A stretch of DNA of 35,300 bases from Dinochytrium kinnereticum (taxonomy: Eukaryota; Chytridiomycota; Chytridiomycetes; Chytridiales; Chytridiaceae): NCBI GenBank assembly GCA_027604005.1, contig JADGJT010000247.1:1-35300 (forward strand), written 5' to 3'. The first letter of the stretch is position 1. Each line of letters begins with the position of its first letter. The position numbers and the translations under genes are program-made. This document shows positions 1-10,864 of the stretch, piece after piece. The notes under the pieces are model-generated. The model ran no database searches and had not been told where the DNA came from. It was given only the letters and a program-made list of their open reading frames with translations.

Positions 1-1160
1 ACCACATGGAGTCTACCATCATTCTCTGGAGCAATATCTGTCGTCGACTCAACCTCGATAGTAACCGTGCGGTGATTTTCATCCCTTCCTTCGTCGGCAT
101 GTTTGGAATCAACTTCGGTATCGGTCTGGAAGGAAGTAGCGAGCCATGGATATGTAGGTAGCATGATAGCCGAAGCATTCGAATCAATTCCAAAGATCTT
201 TGAGGTGAGCTCCATATGGTCTTTCTTGACCTGGATTGCGGCAAAACCAGATGGCTTCTTTGCCCCGTCCTCGTGAACGTTAGTGGCACAGGCTCCGGGA
301 GTAGCAGTGCAATTACAAACATCAGGCTTCAAGATATGGACCTGAAAGACGTGAGGAACAATAACCAGACATGGCTTACATTATGAATTGACACTGTCCC
401 AGAGTACTGGTCATAGACCCTGATGTTGTAACGGCGAAAGTTGATGTTTTGACTGGGCAAAAGTGGACTCAAGGTCGGTCCCCGAGTGACGACGCTGCGA
501 TTCACCTAGGTCCTCAACCGTTAATGATTGACATTGCTTATCAAACGGACTCACATTTGATGCTGCCAGGACGCTGTGGAGAATGGAGCCGCTTGCGTCG
601 TTTAACTTATCATGTGCGTTGACTTGCTTGGAAACAAGCGGTTGTTTCCAAGGTGTTCTCTGAACGGTGGTGGTTGGGTCAGACGTTGATGCATTTCGCG
701 CCTTGGCGGTGGTGGCTGCGGCAGCGGTAGCAGTCTGTGGAAAATGTTAGGGTGAAACTCTGCTGCGCTAAGCACTCACCTCTGCAGGACGCAGAAGCCT
801 GCCGTAAGCCGACCACTCAAGCATCTTTGTGCTGTCGATCCAGGCCCTGGAGATGGTCCAGGCCCTCAAAAGAATGCTGTCCGCCTCGGACTTGACGGTG
901 CTGGACGACTCCGCAGTCTCACGGGGTGCTTGGGCAGGACCCTGTCGCGTCGTGTTGGGAGACGGGACGATCATGCCGGACTGGATTTAAACGGAATCAG
1001 AGCGAGGCTTCGTCTTTTGTAAGATGCCAACACAACATACCTCTTCGTCCTGAGTTATCTTTTCGGCACTCCCTGAGGTTGCGGCCACTGCAGCAATGTT
1101 TGTCGACTGTCTCTCACTCTCGCGCGAGGCGAGTACGCCTCTGGATGATCCGACGCCCAT
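1..1160 (-). CDS. Unidentified multi-exon protein, 5' part only (runs off left edge)
   Basis: I do not recognise this protein. Five exons were inferred on the minus strand: 1160-1041, 980-780, 734-555, 505-380 and 341 to beyond the edge. All four introns (60, 45, 49 and 38 bp) are GT-AG and all junctions keep one frame. The start ATG at 1160 (MGVGSSRG...) is preceded in frame by a TGA, so the 5' end is well bounded. About 320 residues are visible. The first part is Ser/Thr/Ala-rich and probably disordered. A more ordered stretch follows, containing FRRYNIRVYDQYSG and then a short Cys-containing segment, DVCNCTATPGAC. No signal peptide, membrane span or catalytic motif is evident. The frame is still open at base 1, so the C-terminus lies outside the window. 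The splice model is well supported by frame continuity; the function is unknown. Confidence 0.6.
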
Positions 1161-2501
1161 ACCGTATGAGCAGAGGATGGACTCTCTCTCCGACGACGCC
1201 CTTCAAGTCAGAGTGGATGTTTTTGTTGTTTTTTTTGTTTGTTGTGGGGCAGTCGTTAGGTCACACTTGCTCTATTTCGTTCTCCGATGGTCGGTTGGGG
1301 GCCATGATTTTCACTGCTGAAGATGAATGAAGGCCTCAGCTCATGACGCTGGCGACGTCACAGGGTTTGCGGTGCTCGTAATCCCTCAAGATGGCCATAA
1401 ATGACACGTTCTAGAGAGAGTGGCCGAGGGGTTGATCATGAGATGGGCCCAAACGACTGTTGTTCAACTTGGTGGGAGATTCGGTCGGTCGATGGAACGA
1501 TTGCAAAGAAACAGACGCTGCCGGGAGACTATCCACCCGGCTGTGAAATGAGGGCTATGAGCGTGGTGGTAGTTTTACCCGGCATTTGTGATTGGCACTT
1601 GGGATTGAGGTCCATACCCAATCTTTCTTTTTGCGGCTTTTCGATTCGCGCACCTTTCTGTATACCGCTTTAATCAACTTTGAAAATAAAAGTGTATGGA
1701 TGTTTTCAATGGAATCAGAAAAGTTGTTTTCTATGGTTGACGTAATTTAAACAGTTCAAAGTTTCGAGAGGCATGGAATAGATAGCCATGGCCGATTGTT
1801 TTACGCGCCATGATGTGTTTACTGTCTTTGGTGGGAAATTGTTGCTCGATTGAATCATTTAAAGGATATGGACGCTCTTTGGAGTATCTGTCTGTTGAGC
1901 TACAAAATCGATGTGTGCAGGTTTTGTTTCTTCGTGGCATTGATGTAGTAAAGTTATTAGAATATTGACGTTTTATTGGAGAATCTGTTTAACGAATAGT
2001 CTTAGTGGAGTGATATGTTGTCAGCATCGGTTATCTGCAAGCATGATGGATGGTTGTGAATTCTCAGGTGGAGGTGTTTTCTGCCTTAAATCTCCTGTTA
2101 GTGAACATCTTGTTTTTCACGGACTACACATTGACATAAACATATTGTCCGACTCTTCGAAATGTATGCAACGACTCTGAATGACAAGACAGACCCCCAC
2201 AGACTTTATTTTTACACGCTTGAGATGTTGTGATTGCAGCATATGCTGGTGAATGACGCCATTTCTGCAGTCATGAAGTACAAAGAACAGGGAAGGGGAA
2301 GAGTGGCGAGGTATGAACCGAATTTATTTACCACGGCCTATTTGTTAGCCTTCTTCGACAGCGCAACGTCGACCAAAATCAAATGATAGAAAGAAGCATA
2401 TAAAAATAAAGAAGGGTTGGGCAGTGAGATCGGAAATTAAGTAATAAACAACAACGAGAGGGAAAATGCCAGCAGCAGAGTGAAGAGAAGTACTCGTTCC
2501 T
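1161..2501. other. Intergenic: promoter side of left-edge gene and 3' side of CLF1
   Basis: No convincing gene is seen. Short open frames here lack splice partners, recognisable domains or conserved-looking sequence. The left part should hold the promoter and 5' UTR of the minus-strand gene starting at 1160. The right part should hold the CLF1 3' UTR. Read on the minus strand, an AATAAA-like signal occurs near 2322-2328, about 175 bases past the CLF1 stop, and could be its polyadenylation signal. The stretch from about 1680 to 2340 is comparatively AT-rich. Confidence 0.5.
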
Positions 2502-5214
2502 TCACTCGTCATCCCCTTGATCCTCATCAACCCCACTTCGCTTCCTCTTCCCGGAATGTCCATTCTCTTTCTCAGGCTCTTGTTCCTCTTCCTCCTCCTC
2601 CTCTTCACTCCCACTCTCGCTATCACTCCCCAGCAGATCAAGCCCACTAAGCCCCTTCTCTTTCCAAGCATGAGCAAGCTGCAAAAGCTTAAGATTTGGC
2701 TTCCCACCCTCATCATCCTGGAATATGTAATCAAAGTACTCCTCCCATCCACCTGCTGCACCGTCCTCAGTGTCTTCAATACGCCTGCGCTTCTTGACGA
2801 CCTTGGGGAGTAGAGCTTGGACCTTCTTCTGACTTTCAGCGTCGCCAAAAGACTTTTCGAGCTCGTTCCATGATTCGAGAAGGACGACGCGCTCTTCTTT
2901 GGCCTGCTTACGTCGTAGTGCGTCATAGGCGCGTTGATACACTGCACGCGTTTTAGGTAGGCGGGAGGACGTTGTATCACCGTTGTCGGTAGCCACAAGC
3001 TCAAAGTTCGCGTAGGCTACCCATACCTGTTTAGTTTTAGTTTTTTATAAAGTAAATAGTTAGCATTAAAAAAAAAGGTCACTCTCGGAAGATAATTAGT
3101 GAATCGATTTGATACCTTGACGTGTTCAGTCCTCTCAAGCAACCGCTCGTAAAGATCCCTCGCTTTATCCCACTCCATCTCCGATGTCTCGAAATCAATG
3201 TAACCCTTCCAAAGCACCTCAGGCATATCTAGCAGTGGTTGGCCAACAGCAATCTCGAAGATAGCCCTAGCCCTATCAACATCCCCAAGCGATCTCTCAA
3301 GTTCAGCAAATCGGATCCATGCGGGACAATTAGCCGGATTCCATTCTAGGTATTTTTCGTAGAGCTTCCTTACGCGGTCAAACTCACGGAGCTGGATCTC
3401 AATATCAATGTAGCCCTTAAAAAGCCTCTCTTTGGGGCACAGCCCAATGGCCATACCGAGGGTCTTGCGGGTGGGGTCGAGCTCGAACCGGCGGATCTGG
3501 AACTTGGCGTAATTTAACCAGACCTTGGCAAATGTGAAAGTCTTGTGGGGAATAATTTCGAGGCATTTTTTGTAGATTGCACGGGCCCTTTCCACTTCCT
3601 TTTAAATAAAAAAAAAGGTGTTACGGTTGGTAGACTCGAAATGATGGGATTAACAAAAGCTCACCTTTGCAACCCTCTCCTCCCACACGGCATAAAAAAG
3701 CCACAGATAAATATATCTTCTCCAAAACCGTTTCTCCGGGATCGGAGGCATCTGAGCAATGGCGCGCTCATAAACATCCCGAACCCTGTCAAAATCCCCT
3801 GCGGCCTCCTCCAATCGGGTATAATCGAACCATGTGTCATAGTCTTTCGGATTTGACGAGATTTCCTATCCAGTGGGAAAAGAAAATGATGAGCTGCATA
3901 ATCCTTGCAAAAGGAAGAATCTGAAATAATCCTAATCGGAAAAGAGCAAGGCCGACTTCATTACCTCTTCATACTTAATCCTCCTTTTCTGTACAATAAC
4001 GTCCTCAATCAGATCCTGTCCACCAAACTGCTTCTCAAACTGCGAATATACATTATGCAAGTTTTCCGCCTGGGCTTTAGGCAGCTTCTCGACGGCGTAC
4101 TTGTATATGGCTCTCGCCCTTTCGATCTCCTTCAACCTTGTCTCAAACTTCGCAAATGAAATATACACGTTCTGATCCACAAATTCGTCGCCGAGGGTTT
4201 CTATACATTTCTCATAGATCTCCCGGCTGTGGTCTTTTTTTTTTTTTTTTCGTTTGAAACAAAACAGAGACGATCACAAAAGTCATTGGTTCAGTCTTAA
4301 CAATATAAAATGTTAAGTCACATTAGCGAATATTTACCTGGCATCCCGATGCTTTCTTCAAACTTTGCCCATTTTAACCAGTTCTTTGAATTGGGATGTG
4401 CACTTATGAACCTTTGAAAGATTTCTCTCGCACGCTCGTATTCCTTATATCTATGACCAAAGTGAACAACTGTCGCTTTCATCTCAGAAAAAAGATGAAT
4501 ATAAGGGTAATCACACCAACCTCTTTTCGAGTTTGATGTAGGCCAACCAAGCCTCTTCAAGAGGCTCCCATTGCATCCATCTCTCAAAAACCTGTCGCGC
4601 ACCCGCAATGTTGTCGAGCATCTCCTCCATATACGTATATTTGTACCAGAACGCATCAACACGGGGAAGGATAGCAACGGCACGATCGAATATGTTCCTG
4701 GCCATATTGACGTTTTTGTGTTTCATCTCCATCTCCGCGTACTTAAGCCATAGCGTTTGATTTTTGTGGTCAACTTCTAATCCACGCTCAAAGACGGAAC
4801 GAGCCCTATACATAATAACGAACGGAAGTTAATTAAACCATCCCGCATTCCTTTTAATTCGACTGCGGATGAAGGTTGCCTTGAAACATATCATCCTCAA
4901 ACGCACCTCTCCATCTCACTCTGCGACTCCTCCCAAGCACCGTACTTGAGCCAGGTTCCAACATGATTTCTGTTCTTTCGGATAGCATCCTCGAATCCTT
5001 TCCGTTTATGCTGCCGATAATCATTGAGCTCCTCAATGTCTGTGATTTTCTGCTTCGGGACGGATACAGGAGCCTCCTGACGCTCTGAAGCTTCACGCAG
5101 AATCTGCTCCGCCGTAATCTGCAGCGGGGCGGGATTCTTGTTCTTGACCTGATGTTGATAATGTGTATGTGCTAAGGTTAGTTTCTGCTTGCTGTTTAGC
5201 AATTCTCCCATCAT
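2502..5214 (-). CDS. CLF1: Pre-mRNA-splicing factor CLF1 / crooked-neck (HAT-repeat protein)
   Basis: CLF1/Crooked neck (human CRNKL1, fission yeast Cwf4) is a nuclear scaffold of the Prp19-associated (NTC) spliceosome complex. Exons on the minus strand are 5148-4907, 4805-4521, 4450-4338, 4233-3965, 3865-3665, 3598-3116 and 3026-2502, giving 706 in-frame codons including the stop. The N-terminal signature [20 protein letters not shown] is followed by tandem HAT repeats, with repeated pairs such as WLKYAEME and ARNIFDRA. The family-typical C-terminal block [15 protein letters not shown] precedes an acidic tail. The length fits the family. The start is uncertain. An ATG at 5214 is in frame with exon 1, but bases 5149-5214 look intronic (CTAAC branch-like motif, then ...CAG before GTCAAG), so a small upstream first exon is possible. 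The intron at 4234-4337 has an unusual poly-A acceptor. The gene is divergent from mL54. Confidence 0.95.
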
Positions 5215-5672
5215 TCCCCTAATTCTTCCTTTTGGTAATCAGCATAAGAGGTATCGTAACCTCCAACATCCAGCATTGAAAAGGCCCAAAGCCGCGAACT
5301 CTGGCAACATGCCCTCGGACAAGGTCCAAAACTATCTCCCGATGAGAAAGCCCATGCCCACCCACGCTGCAGCAAATATCCTCTCAGCCCCTCTACCCCT
5401 CAACAGTTTTCAGAGGGCTCTGTGATGGTGGCGGTGATGAGAATCGCACAAGGTCCAACTTGCCTTTGAAGGTCGCGGCTGTCGTTCGCTCATGTCTGAT
5501 TTCTTGCAACCAAAAACTTTTTTCTCTTTTCCAGGGACCAAGAGGAAGACCAACGACAGCAGCAAGCAATTTCATCGCTCGAGCTCGATACCGCCGATTC
5601 TGACCTGAGCAGAAGTGCAGACATCAGCATAGAGCAGCAATATTATTCCCCCTCAATTCCTATAATTTCACT
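5215..5672. promoter_or_regulatory. Shared divergent promoter region, CLF1 / mL54
   Basis: This is the only upstream space for both the minus-strand CLF1 and the plus-strand mL54 gene, so it should hold both promoters. It may also contain the true first exon of CLF1 (an ATG near 5276 reading MLD is one weak candidate). On the plus strand it may hold a 5' leader intron for mL54: an intron-like stretch ends in a strong pyrimidine tract plus CAG near 5535. No TATA box or known operator was identified. Confidence 0.45.
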
Positions 5673-6097
5673 ATGGTGCGTTTATCTCCTCTTTTCAGAT
5701 TGCAGCACCTCTGAGAATCCATCTGTCACCCTGCCTACCACCACCCGGTTATCTGCTGCTTCAAATGTTGTCTTTATTTGAATGCTTTCTTCCTTACGCT
5801 CTTAATGCACTCCTTATTGCCACATTCAACGGATCCGAAAATTAGTCATCAGCGTTGAGGATTGTTTCAAAGTGCAAGGAAGGGACCGTTATGAAGGGCC
5901 TCAACATCTTTGCTGGAAAGCCTGATGTTGTTGCAAAGGCCGACGAGGCATACCCTGCCTGGCTTTGGGGCCTCCTCGACAAATCGGAGAAGAAGAACGC
6001 TGCGGACCCACCACTGGAGGAGCAGCTTCGGCCAGAGTACATTCGTCTCCTCAATAGGAGAAAGATTGCCGCTGCTGCCCTTGCAAGGAAGAAGTGA
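5673..6097 (+). CDS. MRPL54: Mitochondrial large-subunit ribosomal protein mL54 (MRPL54 / yeast Mrpl37)
   Basis: The terminal exon (about 5852-6097) encodes SKCKEGTVMKGLNIF, then the family hallmark EAYPAWLWGLLDK, and a basic tail NRRKIAAAALARKK before TGA at 6097. This matches mL54, a small protein of the mitochondrial large ribosomal subunit made in the cytosol and imported. The 5' end is not settled. The only nearby ATG (5673) begins MVRLSPLFRLQHL, which looks like a targeting peptide, but a TGA follows with no donor before it. The ATG is also immediately followed by gtgcgt and, 23 bases on, a pyrimidine-rich CAG, so an intron directly after the start codon is possible. A weak donor near 5747 joined to the acceptor before 5852 would then restore frame. 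The mature domain is secure; the start and first intron are provisional. Confidence 0.8.
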
Positions 6098-6685
6098 TGG
6101 AATTGATCGATCTTGATGCCTGGATACCGTGAGCAGCAACATTTTTCCTCGCCAACATGCCTGGTCGACTTAACGGGTTGCCAGTAGTGGCAGCAGCCTC
6201 CTTCCCTCGACCATTAGACTCCAACACGCCAACCCTTGTACAAATTATAAACTTGTTCACCTCGACATCGTAATCCGCAGCCTAGGATTCGCCTCCATGT
6301 CATATAGTTCGAAATGGCCAATGTCACTTTCAGTGCGATGCTGGATTATTGATCATCATCATGGAGCGCCTCCTCTGCATGAAGGGCCCATGGCGGCCAG
6401 ACGAATAAACGGCATGATGATCGTTGAATCAACACCATGAATCCCGCTTTTTACAGAGTCCTTTCGCAACTTCTTCCGCCCCATGCCTCCGCGGCTCACC
6501 ACATCCACATCAACGCCCTTGTGATCGATTAACCTCCAGACGCGACTGTCTGCCACATGCTCGCCCATCGAAGCGTCCATCCGCTGCCGCTTCCTCTGGC
6601 CAAATGCAGCACAACAATGCCAGATTCGCAACAATTTCACTTGTGATTTTTGACAAGTCCAACGCATCACCACCAGCTCGCCCAA
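6098..6685. other. Intergenic: mL54 3' region and SPAG16 promoter
   Basis: No gene is supported. Both flanking genes are on the plus strand, so this 588-base stretch should contain the mL54 3' UTR and the promoter and leader of SPAG16. Its short open frames are not conserved-looking and lack splice partners. No tRNA or structured RNA was evident by eye. Confidence 0.5.
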
Positions 6686-9600
6686 ATGGCCTCAGTCCTG
6701 GCAGGCGCCGCTGCTGCTCAGGCGCTCCCGCCCATCGGAAAGGGAGTCCCCCAGAGGCTGCCTGAGCTTCCCTCTGCCGTCGCCTCTATTCGACTGAACG
6801 TCCCGCAGCTGGGCGACGATGCTGATCATGCAGGTGGTCCACCACCAACTTACTACCTTGAAGGTGGGCCCAACGAGATCCTTATTGCCACCAGCTACGC
6901 TGCAATCGCATTTTCTGTTTCGCATGTTCTTACCGTGTGGAATTGCTGAGTATCTGACATGATCATTTGTTTTCGTAAAAAGCCGTCGACCATGATGAGG
7001 AGGACTCTGATGATGAAATCAACTTTGCGGAGGTGCCAATAGAGGAATTTGAGGATTTATCAGACAGTGATGATGACGAGACACTTGAAAAGGCCGTCCA
7101 GAGTCTCAACGAGCGCAACTTTATTGGATGTGAGGCTTTCTTTAAAGAATCTATTTGTTCTGCAGTAATTGTGCGTTTGAGGGATATGGCCAAAGGGAAA
7201 GAACAGCAGTTAAAAGTTCTCATTTTTTAAACAGTTGTCTCGGACATTGCATCAAAAATTGAAGAGCCGAACGTTTCCTTGACCAAACGGCCCGAGGTTA
7301 TTGATGACTACATCCGGAATTATATGGCAAGCAAAGGTCTCTTCAAATCACTTGAAGCTTTTCAAGTAAGTTCTGCTCAAAAAGACGGCATCATCACGAC
7401 GAAAAATTAATGTGATCTTATTATTTTCTCTCGATAGAACGAATGGTATGAGTTCCAGCAAAAGGGCAAGCTTAGCCCGGAGGATGTTACGGTGGTCCCT
7501 GATGTTTATCAGAAAAATCAGGAGCTAGCGGATTCCTTACAAAAGCTTCGTATCGACGTTGAAAACTATAAAGAGATTGCAAGGTTGGAGCATTTCAGTT
7601 GTAGAGCTTGTTTTTCTTCTCCTTCCATTAAATATTTCAACTTCGATTGATAACACCTAAATATAAAATCACAGTAAAGCCCGAGCGACATACGACAAGC
7701 TCCGAAAAGAAAGAGACTTCCACCGAATGCATCATAAGCGTGTCGTTCAAGAAAAGAACCGTCTAATTGGCGACATCAAGCGTCTCAAGAAGCATTACGA
7801 GTCTTACGAGCCTACTCTTCGCCAGCTCCGAAACCGTTACGAGATGGCGATGAAGGAGAAGATGCTTACCAAACTCGAAAGAGACAGGCTGGCCGGAAAG
7901 CTCACGGCGCTGGACGCCGCCGGAAAGCAGGTCTCGGAGAGAGGGCAGGCGATAGCAGGGTCGGGTTCTCACGCGAACAACTCTTCAGTTGCAGCCTCAA
8001 ATGGACCTACCATGAGTTTAAAAAATGCTTTGCCGTCTCAACCTACTCAACCGTCTGTTTCACCTCATCCTGGTGGGTATGGGCAGCTTGCTCTGGGCCT
8101 AAAAGAGAGCAAGTCTGGAGGTGGGCACTCACAAACGAAACAATCGCATCATGAGAAAAGTCACGCCGCGTCGAGGGTTTCTGGACCTCCAAAGAAAATC
8201 GTTAAAGATGCGCAGCTCCCGCTGGAGGACCGACCGAACCCTTACGTCAACCAAAATCTTCCCGTCGCAAGGGTAGACCGGCTGAAACAAATTCATGTTG
8301 TCAGAGGACATGACATGGCCATAAGCGCGTAAGTTTCGGATTAACATCATTTTAACATTCATCTCCAAATTTCACTCTCACTTTTTATCTTGTTTCCCTC
8401 CTTTTTTTGCTATTCATTGACATACTTGATTTTTCGTTATCCTGACGTTATTTTTTGCCGTTTGCCTCAAAATTCAGAATCAAGTTCCACCCAAAGAAGA
8501 TGATTCTGACAACAGTTTCGGACGACAAAACGTGGAAAATGTGGGCGTTCCCCTCAGGCGAGCTGATTATGAGTGGAGGCGGCCACAAAGACTGGATTGC
8601 AGATTGTGACTTCCATCCACGGTAAGAGATCATATTTGGAAAATGTTTCATTTAATAATACAATTGCAATGCACTTCAATTCAATCTAAAAATCAAAAAA
8701 AACTCAACACTTTTTTTCATTTAGAGGCGCCCACCTTGCAACCGCATCAGGAGACGGCACCGTTAAGATTTGGGATTTTAGCAAAGGTATAGCGACTCTG
8801 ACCCTTGGGGACCACACTCAAGCAGTCTGGAGCTGCGCCTTCCACGATACTGGTGACTTCCTCGCAAGTTGTTCAATGGATCACACTGCCAAGCTATGGG
8901 ATGTTACGACGTATATAATTAACACAAAATTTCTATGTTATTTAACACCTTCTTATAGTGGAAAGTGCCGACAGACATTCCGGGGCCATGCTGACTCAGT
9001 TAACCACGTTGGATTTATTCCTTACACAAACACACTCTATACTTGCTCCGGAGATCGAACTTTGTCGCTGTGGGACGCTCGAACAGGACTCTGTGCCCAA
9101 ACCCTCTACGGTCATATGAACGCCATCAACCATGTAACCTTCTCATCAACAGTAAGTGGCTCTCCCTTTTATGTTTTATCATTCTTTTTTATCACAGTTG
9201 ATATTTTAACCATCGATCAGGGTGATTCTGTGGCATCAGGAGATGCGGACGGGATTGTTAAGTTCTGGGACATAAGGGCTGTCAATGAGATTGACAGTCT
9301 TGATTTTGGTCCTCAGGCAGTCAATAAACTCTGCTTTGACCCATCCGGAAATGTGTTGGCTGCGGCCGGAAATGACGGGACAGTTAAGCTGTAGGTTTTG
9401 TTTTTTGTAGTATTAATTAATTATGAGAGAAAGCTTTTAGTTTTATTTACCTTTTTCCCTTTTCTTTATACTCTTCCGCTAGGTATAATGCTGCTGAGAG
9501 ATCAAGGTTGCGAGATCTCTCCAGTCATGAGGACGCGGCACAAGCTGTGTGCTTTGATAGAGGGTCGCAGTTCCTAGTTACGGCTGGATCAGGTTTGTTT

Positions 9601-9700
9601 CCTATTTCAAATAAAAACAAGAAACGAGTTCCGAACAGCCGAAATTAACACTAACATCCCGTTATTTGCATCAGATTGCACGTTCCGAATTTTCCAATGA
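6686..9700 (+). CDS. SPAG16: SPAG16 / PF20, WD40 protein of the flagellar central apparatus
   Basis: SPAG16 (Chlamydomonas PF20) lies on the central-pair bridge of 9+2 axonemes and is needed for motility. Exons: 6686-6863, 6983-7129, 7235-7365, 7438-7583, 7675-8328, 8478-8621, 8725-8910, 8959-9151, 9221-9390, 9483-9592 and 9675-9700. Together they give 694 residues with perfect frame. Residues 1-110 are acidic. The conserved helical region includes DDYIRNYMASKGL, NEWYEFQQKGKLSPEDV, VVPDVY and ERDFHRMHHKRVVQEKNRL. A Ser/Gly-rich linker follows (about 285-395). A WD40 propeller fills the C-terminus, with DDKTWKMW, GHKDWIADCDFHP, GDGTVKIWD, MDHTAKLWD, GDRTLSLWD and a closing SDCTFRIFQ. The family is usually about 600-630 residues; the extra length is mainly in the N-terminus and linker. 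The start is the first ATG of the frame. Presence of this gene argues for a flagellated stage. Exon 11 is only 26 bases. Confidence 0.97.
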
Positions 9701-10864
9701 TTTTCTTGAGTCCGGAATAAGTCCATCCAGTTGCTTTCGCAAGCGCCAATTCAAGCCGACAATTGAATACGACCTCTGCATTTTAAACGGGAGTTTGCTT
9801 CAGACCCTGACCGTCGCCAGTGACTTAACCCGCTTCTTCTAAATCAGCGAGCAGTTCTTGTATATGTGATAATTGATTCTTTTTTTTTTTTCCACATCTT
9901 TTACTTCTTCTGCTCTTTGATCTCCTTGTTTGCCAATGTAAAAAGTGAATGAGAACACTGTATCGATGTCTTATTTTTCTGCTGTTTCTTACTGCTGTCG
10001 GTTTATGCTATGCATAAGGCGCTGATGCTTATCCAGATGGCTGTGGTTGAATGTGCGATGTGTATCGTAAGGTCTCATCCAGCGCTAACGTGTGTCGCTG
10101 AAAAGGGTTGGTTGATGATCATGACCTTGCTCGCTAGCCCAGCAACGCAGAGACTGCTGAGCCATTCCCCGACAGGCTTCTTGCCCTTTGTTGACAGCTC
10201 AAGAATCACCATTCGAAAGACTGGCGAGAAGTTATTTACAACAACGAAAATCCTCCTCTGTCACTTTTAACTGGATGGCCTCTCGCTACCAATCACCCTC
10301 CGCATCAACCGCGTGTTACTAGTGATCTTCGCATTCGTGAATACCCTCAGCTTCGTTGTTCTCTTACTACGGCGCTGTCCTTCCCGCGTTTCTCAAGTCG
10401 TGCCAGAGCCTCTTGGGGAGAAGTCGTTGCTGCCCTTACTCTTTCTGGATAGAGGGAGACGGCTCGAAGGAAGAAAAGGACCAAGGGCGTGGCGTTTACG
10501 ATTGTGCAGGAAGAGGGACTGTTGCTGAAGAACTTTCCAAGTTCCATCCCCTGATCTGTGTACTGAAGGCCTCATAGATAGTAAGTAAAGAAGTAGTCGT
10601 CTGCAGTTTCTGCTGTGTTGGCCTGCTTCATGTGTAATATTCCAGCGGAAGCTAACCATCTGGTTCTCACAACATTCATTCATCTCACAGAGCATCCGAT
10701 ACACCTGATTTTTACCTTGAATTCACTGCCTTAAAGCCAGCTAGCTGTGTGGATCCGCCGAAGTCTTAACCCAGTACCGCCACCTCCATTTCAAGGAAGT
10801 CAACTCAAAAGTCCAACTACCGAACTGGCTTAAGACCTCCCCAGAAACCAAAAAAAGAATCTCC
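9701..10864. other. Intergenic: SPAG16 3' region and promoter of the CCDC74-like gene
   Basis: These 1.16 kb contain no supported gene. Small open frames on both strands (for example around 10010-10270 and 10393-10704) have no recognisable domain and no conserved splice continuation. The region should contain the SPAG16 3' UTR and the upstream control region of the coiled-coil gene starting at 10865. Confidence 0.5.

Noticed and set aside
1401..1673. 90-codon plus-strand frame in the left intergenic region
   Set aside because: No recognisable motif, no splice continuation and no conserved-looking composition.
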